Shown here: in pieces, positions 58,906-64,000 of the stretch
Numbering within the stretch: the first letter of the stretch is position 1
How the letters are laid out: each line of letters begins with the position of its first letter
Assembly: GCA_022457155.1 (NCBI GenBank)
Contig: JAJGOT010000020.1
Location: 2,566,501 to 2,630,500 of the forward strand
Length of the DNA: 64,000 bases
From: Cladopsammia gracilis
Taxonomy: Eukaryota > Cnidaria > Anthozoa > Scleractinia > Dendrophylliidae
Direction: 5' to 3'
The notes under the pieces: model-generated
What the model was told of the DNA's origin: nothing
The model's database searches: none
Seen by the model: only the letters and a program-made list of their open reading frames with translations
Program-made: the position numbers and the translations under genes

Positions 58906-59000
58906 CTGTAAAACTTTATGAAAAAATCTTCTCTTTCTTTGCAAATCCTTGAACAAATCACTGCTGTGAATGAGTCGGATATAAAGAAACTAGCAAGGGA
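58906..59000 (-). pseudogene. Leader-exon relic of psi2
   Basis: TTTTACAG|GTATG donor at 58906, about 1.19 kb upstream of the psi2 exon 1, matching the intact genes. Confidence 0.6.
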
Positions 59001-59706
59001 AATAGGTTTTGTCATTCTTTGCGCTGACATTGTTACGCGCGTTCGGGCGAGTTTATTTGTCGATCACGAGTTGAACTATTTGAATAGTTCGTCATTTTCA
59101 CTTCACTGTTGCTATAGTTACATTTCACTGTTAGCAGTAGTGTTGTCCGTCATATTCAATGTTTGATGCATTGTCGATAAAGATATTTTCATGATTGTAG
59201 ACTTTAATCTATTAAAGCATTGAAACAAAACTATCGGTGTATATGAAAACATCTTTCACTTTTCACAAGGCGGGAACGTATTTTCAAACCAAGAAAAACT
59301 TAATCAAAGCCTGATCAAAAAACGAAATCTCAAAACCTAGTATCTCAGCTATAAATTTCAAGAAATGTTGTCAAAGAAAATATACTCATGTGCATAGGGC
59401 TTAATAAATTTGAAGGGTGGAAGGGGGAGGGGAACTTAACGCGTGTATAAATAAAGACTTGACCACCCCACAGATGCTTTCCTATTTCTTTTTTTAATAT
59501 TTTTGGATAGATAAATGAAAATGTTTTAAAATCCTGATTCATTGTTGGCTCTATTTCTTCGGATAATTCGTACATTTAATTTAATCATAGATTGATTCAG
59601 ACATCACAATCACACTCGTTATTTGGTCTTCAAAACATCATTTAAATGAATCAGACGTCATGTACAGTTCACGTCCTTGTAAAGTTTAGGAGTCAAGAAG
59701 AAGCTA

Positions 59707-59900
59707 AGGGTGCATTCCTTTGGGATGATCTGGATCCGGATCACTGATCCAAGATCACTCGGATCATGCTGCATCAAAGGAACCGACGAATCCTTGTCCA
59801 GAGTGGATTCGTCGGTTCCTTTGATGCTTCATGATCCGAGTGATCTTGGATGACTTGGATCAGTGATCCGGATCCAGATTATCCCAAAGGAACGCACCCT
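59707..59900. mobile_element. 194-bp palindromic MITE, AGGGTGC.TTCCTTTGGGA ends
   Basis: Both halves fold on each other: 'tggatccggatcactgatcc', 'aagatcactcggatcatg' and 'tcaaaggaaccgacgaatcc' recur in inverted order. Flanked by TAA/TAAAA-like sequence. No coding. Confidence 0.8.
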
Positions 59901-60019
59901 AAAATCCATGCTCTCACTCTTCCGCTTATTAATTTACTTTACTTTGTTATGTCCCAAGGTAGGCTTATTACAAACGTGAACCTATGCCCGCAAGTAATGC
60001 CTGCGATAATAGGCTCTGT

Positions 60020-60640
60020 TGGAGTTTAATGAAGAATTGTGCTGTACAAGGTGCTTCTAACTTTGGAGTCTGTGGATGAAATCGTGAAGTGTGACCATTC
60101 AAATTAATGAAAGCTATTGAGCAGTACTTTCCTGTGGTACTGTTTATTATGCTATACAAGGTGGTTCTAACTTTTGAGTCTGCGGATGAATTATTTAAGT
60201 CTGACCATTCAAATGAAAGTTATTCAGCAGTACTTTTCTGTGGTGCTTTTATTACCATGTACAATTGCAAGGTTCTTCTAACTTTTGAATTTGCTTTGGT
60301 GTTATTTATTATGCTGTAAAAAGTCGTTTTAAATCTTGAATCTGTTGATGAAAGCCTAAAGTGTGAACATTCAAAGGAAAACTACTGAGTAGAGCTTTCC
60401 TGTGGTACTGTTTATTATGCTGTACAAGGTGGTTCTAACTTTTGAACCCGGCAGTGTAAGAACTCGTAAAGTGTGACCATTCAGTTAGAACCTACTTATA
60501 GCTGCAGTACCTTCCTGTGGTGCTTTTTATTGTGGCGTACAACTGAGGTGGGTAATAGCCCTTGACTTAAAGAAGGAAGCCATTTAGTATGACCATATTG
60601 AAATTGTTTAGAGTACAAGATGGTTCTAGCTATACTTTGA
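60020..60640. repeat. Border minisatellite, about five ~110-bp units
   Basis: Same monomer as 26480-27135, here just downstream of copy C (its 3' side). Confidence 0.8.
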
Positions 60641-60960
60641 ATGGATGAATGAAATACAATATTTGGTTGTTTTTATCAAGCAGTTCTTCAGTGCCACAGT
60701 CTTCAACACTTTCTTTGCCTCCCGTTAACATTTTTTCTTGCTACCTTTTTATGTCAAAGCGTTAATTGTTATGATGCAACAACAACAAAACAATCACACA
60801 TTTCCTTTTCAAGTATCCTGCCTTTTGTTTAACGTCAGCAAGTTTAATACAACTACAAGTAGAAAGCAAGCGATTTTGACATCCTACGATCAGCAGAACT
60901 ATTATTTACTGTTCCATTGTTAGCTTTTTTTATGCAAGAATGACTGCCTCGTTTTAAGAT

Positions 60961-62488
60961 CTAAGTTTGTGGTTTTGGAACCTCTTCAACAAAGATCCGG
61001 GACACTGAATTCCAGCCTGTGTAGGCGTCAGCATTTCCATATCCGGCGCAATTACCAACCCAGAATCCCACGCGCAACCTTCCTTTGTGGATGTTGTTGC
61101 AGTGGCCCTCAATATGGCGGACGCGAAGAATATTTTGAGTTTTGCCCGAACTTCCCAAGTAAAGAACACCGTCAATAGGCAGTGGAGCTGAGCATTCTGC
61201 GCCGTTAAAAGTGAAGTACCAGCGTTTGCAGCAACCTGTACATCCAGAGACCCTAAGATTACCAGTGAAATACACATGAAGAGCTGTGTCAGAGAAGTTC
61301 TTGGTAAACACACAGTCCTGTGGTAAAAGAAGAAAAATTACTGAGACCGACGATTAAATTTTGTTCGGAAGCAAGGAAGAAAATGGCCAACCTCTAATTC
61401 CCACTAATTTTCACTGTTTCAAAACGTCATTGTAGTAGCTACAAAAACACCTAATGTTAGCAGTCTTTTTGGAAGAATGTAACAAGAAAACTTCGCTAAG
61501 CTATGCCACTAACCTTGATCAGACCATGATCTTTGCCGTCACTGCTTTTCCACGCGCATTCCTTCCAGTTCTTAAAAGTCATCAGACCTGGAGTCCCAGG
61601 GATTCTACCTCTACCACTCTCCCCACGCTCCCCTTTTTGCCCGGCAGGTCCCCGGACTCCGCGCTCTCCTTTAGCACCATCCTTTCCATTGATACCCGGT
61701 GTTCCGCTAGATCCCGGAGGCCCCTGGGGTCCGGTCTTCCCAGGGATTCCTTGGTCACCTTTAGCTCCTTCGCGGCCATCACGTCCGTCACGGCCTGGTA
61801 TCCCAGGGGAACCCGGCTTTCCATGCATGCCGGGAACACCAGCATAATAGAAAGGAGGCGGCTGGTAATTTGAAGTGAAAATAAAGTTGGTACGGTATTC
61901 ATGAATGCACTATGTATATTGATTTAAACTCTAACAGATAGTATTTGTTTTAGTCCTGATTGTTTCTTACAAACGTCACGATATAGTTTTTGAAACCTTT
62001 CTCGAGATTTGACAAATTTGAAAAACAATCGAATGATCCGCTTCTTTTACTCATGCATTTTAAGGTAATACTATGGATTAAAAATACATTCTTTAGTTGA
62101 GCTGTTAGAATTCGTTTCGTTTACAGTGACAAGTATTTTAAAATTCCTCCTATTACACTGAAAAGAACTGAAGCCATTGATGAATTATCAAACATTGTTG
62201 TGGCTTTGTTTGAGTTGCTACAGCACTGTATCACAATTAATGTAATTCGAGTTAAGAATTCGTTGATTCAACACGCCGAAGTTAAATCAATATTTGTAAA
62301 GAAACGACGTTTCGCTTTTCTCAACAATTTACATAAGTTCACGAAAATATTCAACGCAGTCACTGACTCACCATGTTGTAAGATGGTTGTTTGGTTTTGT
62401 TGTCTGCCGCGGCACAATAAGCCAAGAACGACATCACAAGAAAGGACCAGAGAGCAACCCGCGAAACTTTACACGGGACGGTGGTCAT
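60961..62488 (-). CDS. CTHRC1-like secreted collagen-repeat protein, copy C, 273 aa
   Basis: Exons 62372-62488, 61514-61861 and 60961-61317, phase 0, borders ATG|GTGAGT, CCAG|CCGCCT, AAG|GTTAGT and CAG|GACTGT. Starts M-T-T-V instead of M-A-T-V; signal-peptide core [18 protein letters not shown]. The collagen exon has about 27 Gly-X-Y triplets with one break near the end (GRG-RIP-GTP, Gly replaced by Arg). The globular exon has [19 protein letters not shown] and [24 protein letters not shown]1 family, secreted; the role here is unknown. The AATAAA used by A and B is AACAAA at the same place (near 60823), so its 3' end may be processed elsewhere. The 5' UTR acceptor (ATCGCAG|GAAAT, 62506/62505) is intact; the leader exon is beyond the window. 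Confidence 0.92.
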
Positions 62489-62870
62489 TTTCTCGTTGTG
62501 ATTTCCTGCGATCAAGGATATAAAAACAGATCAGAAGAAAGTTACGGATTAACGTGTCACAGATAAACTGAGAGGGACCTACTAGCTTGATGACCTCCTT
62601 GATAAACAAATCAAAAAAGGGCGAGGAAATGCTAACAAACGCTATTGGGGAAAGAATTGCTAAGCAGCCCTCAAGTTAAACCTTTTCTTTCAACCTGGAT
62701 CGAATTTTGGGTTATGGACTTTGGAGTCTGTGGAAAAATCTTATGGAGTCACCTGATTCAAATAAAATCTATTTGGCAGTATTTTCTTCGGTGTGGTACA
62801 GGATATTATTCTGTATTTTTGTGTCCTTGACAATAATTTTCTTTGAAGACTGTGGATTAAATGCTAAAGT

Positions 62871-63238
62871 AGGGGTGGCGAATGGTACCTTCAAAATTGT
62901 GGGTCTCGGAAAATTTTGGTCCGGTCTCGAAATCTCGGCAGTTTTTGTTTTAAGTCTCAAAGTCTCGTTTGGCTGGTGCTTTTTCTGTCTCGGAGTCTCG
63001 AATTTTTTCCCTCCAGGTCTCGGAGTCTCGGATACTTTTGTCAAGCATTCTCATTCTTCATCCTTGTTTGTTGTTTGATAGGTGAATCGGATATTTTTGG
63101 CACTAAGTCTCGGGCTCGGTTTTTTCCCGCATTGGGTCTCGGGCACGGATTTTGTAAAGTAGTGCGGTCTCGGTCTCGGATTTTGAAACAAGGGTCTCGG
63201 CGTCTCGGCGAGTCTCGGATTTACCATTCGCCACCCCT
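62871..63238. mobile_element. hAT-like MITE with internal TCTCGG repeats, 368 bp
   Basis: Perfect 17-bp ends AGGGGTGGCGAATGGTA / TACCATTCGCCACCCCT. Flanks TAAAGT and TAAGGT suggest a target-site duplication with one change; units 1 and 2 read straight through ('gctaaagtccgtt' at 49230). The interior is built from some 15-20 copies of GTCTCGG/ATCTCGG. Located in the 5' UTR intron of copy C. Confidence 0.8.
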
Positions 63239-64000
63239 TAAGGTCCGTTAAAATTAATGAAAGCCATTGCGTAGTATTTTTTACTAGTGTTTATCATGTA
63301 TTTTTTTTTGCTGATGCAACCGTTAAAATAGAGGATGCTAAACAGTAGAAGTTGATTTTCCTGAATTTCTTTCAGTGGATTTATTTTCACGCCAGTTCTC
63401 TTCAAAAAACACACTTTCTAATTTTGCATGAAGAAACCTGGTCAAACCGTTGTCGCTTTTATCTTTCACTAAAAATGGGAACAGAGAACTGAAAAGATAC
63501 CGGAATCGAACCATCCCGGGATTACTTCACAGAAGCCAATACTATTTATTTCAAGCGAGAACAAATATGTCTCATGCACTAACTGAATGGAAAGGAAACT
63601 AAATTTTAACAAGACAAAAAGGGAGAAATGATTTGAAGTAGCAGCAAAATAGTTGAAAGGAGAGCGAACATTGAAGAGAAAAAATTGTTAGCGTTTATTG
63701 ATTTCAAGTGAAAACCAAACTTTGTAGCTACTCGAAGAACTCCTGTTAAGCCAGAGTTTGATTTAATTAGCTAGCAATTAAAAACTTCGCAATTCAAGAG
63801 TGTTTTACGGATTGCAACGGAGCCCATGATATATAATTTACAATAACAAAACGATTTTAAAATCTAGAGACTTTTTAGCAAACGTTTTCTATTGTAAATC
63901 AGTTGAAAGAGACTGTAAAAAAAGGTTTGAGGTCTATACCGTATCAGCACGTAGCACTGGTATTTTTGCTCTAGGAAACATTAAGTCTAAACTCAATTTT

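Larger units (their letters stand above)
47160..59360. repeat. Segmental duplication unit 2 (gene B + psi2)
   Basis: Same order of gene, TE scars and pseudogene as unit 1. Unit-specific gains are an extra R1 copy (50370-51640) and a Penelope-like element (53648-55910). Confidence 0.8.
60640..64000. repeat. Segmental duplication unit 3 (gene C), cut by window end
   Basis: Aligns with units 1 and 2 from the 3' UTR through the 5' UTR intron. The sequence at 64000 corresponds to about 30320 in unit 1, so the leader exon lies just outside. Confidence 0.8.

Overview
The window looks like nuclear DNA of an animal, most likely an anthozoan cnidarian and probably a stony coral. It is AT-rich, its genes are split by GT-AG introns, it carries many MITEs, a tRNA-derived SINE, a Penelope-like element and a Helentron-like insertion, and it holds tandem CTHRC1-type collagen genes. 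The species call is inference; no rRNA or organelle marker is present.

Region 1 (about 3.9-25.7 kb) is a cluster of secreted, low-complexity, proline-rich protein genes. Two tandem minus-strand genes (3929-7319 and 8941-11559) are clear paralogues. Each has a signal-peptide exon, a phase-1 intron, a large exon with four short conserved modules in the same order, GYPAGG-type repeats, and a six-cysteine motif C-x-C-G-C-x3-C-P-x2-C-x-L-C. A third gene (12700-17374, plus strand), head-to-head with the second, has the same exon layout and two of the modules but no six-Cys motif. A fourth, intronless gene (20632-25653, minus) encodes a 1673-residue secreted repeat protein. I recognise none of them as a named family. 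An extracellular structural role (nematocyst, mesoglea or skeletal matrix) is a hypothesis.

Region 2 (about 26.5-64 kb) is a tandem segmental duplication of CTHRC1-like genes (collagen triple-helix repeat containing 1), all on the minus strand. Three copies are intact: A 27395-29160, B 47338-48882, C 60961-62488. Each has three coding exons, phase-0 introns, and a probable untranslated leader exon about 1.2 kb upstream. Two copies are broken (psi1 about 34.3-37.2 kb, psi2 about 53.2-57.7 kb); they keep exon 1, part of the collagen exon and the leader exon, but lack the C-terminal globular domain. The layout is unit 1 = A+psi1 (about 27.1-44.7 kb), unit 2 = B+psi2 (about 47.2-59.4 kb), unit 3 = C (from about 60.6 kb, cut by the window end).

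Because the units align, each serves as an empty-site control for the others. Unit 1 has gained a foldback element, a TIR element, a palindromic MITE, a tRNA-SINE (12-bp target-site duplication, one mismatch) and a roughly 5-kb Helentron-like insertion with a decayed helicase fragment. Unit 2 has gained a 2263-bp Penelope-like element (13-bp target-site duplication, reverse transcriptase plus GIY-YIG, inactivated) with a hammerhead-ribozyme-like end. Unit 3 has gained a hAT-like MITE. Diverged ~110-bp minisatellite monomers lie at the unit borders and could have driven unequal crossing-over.
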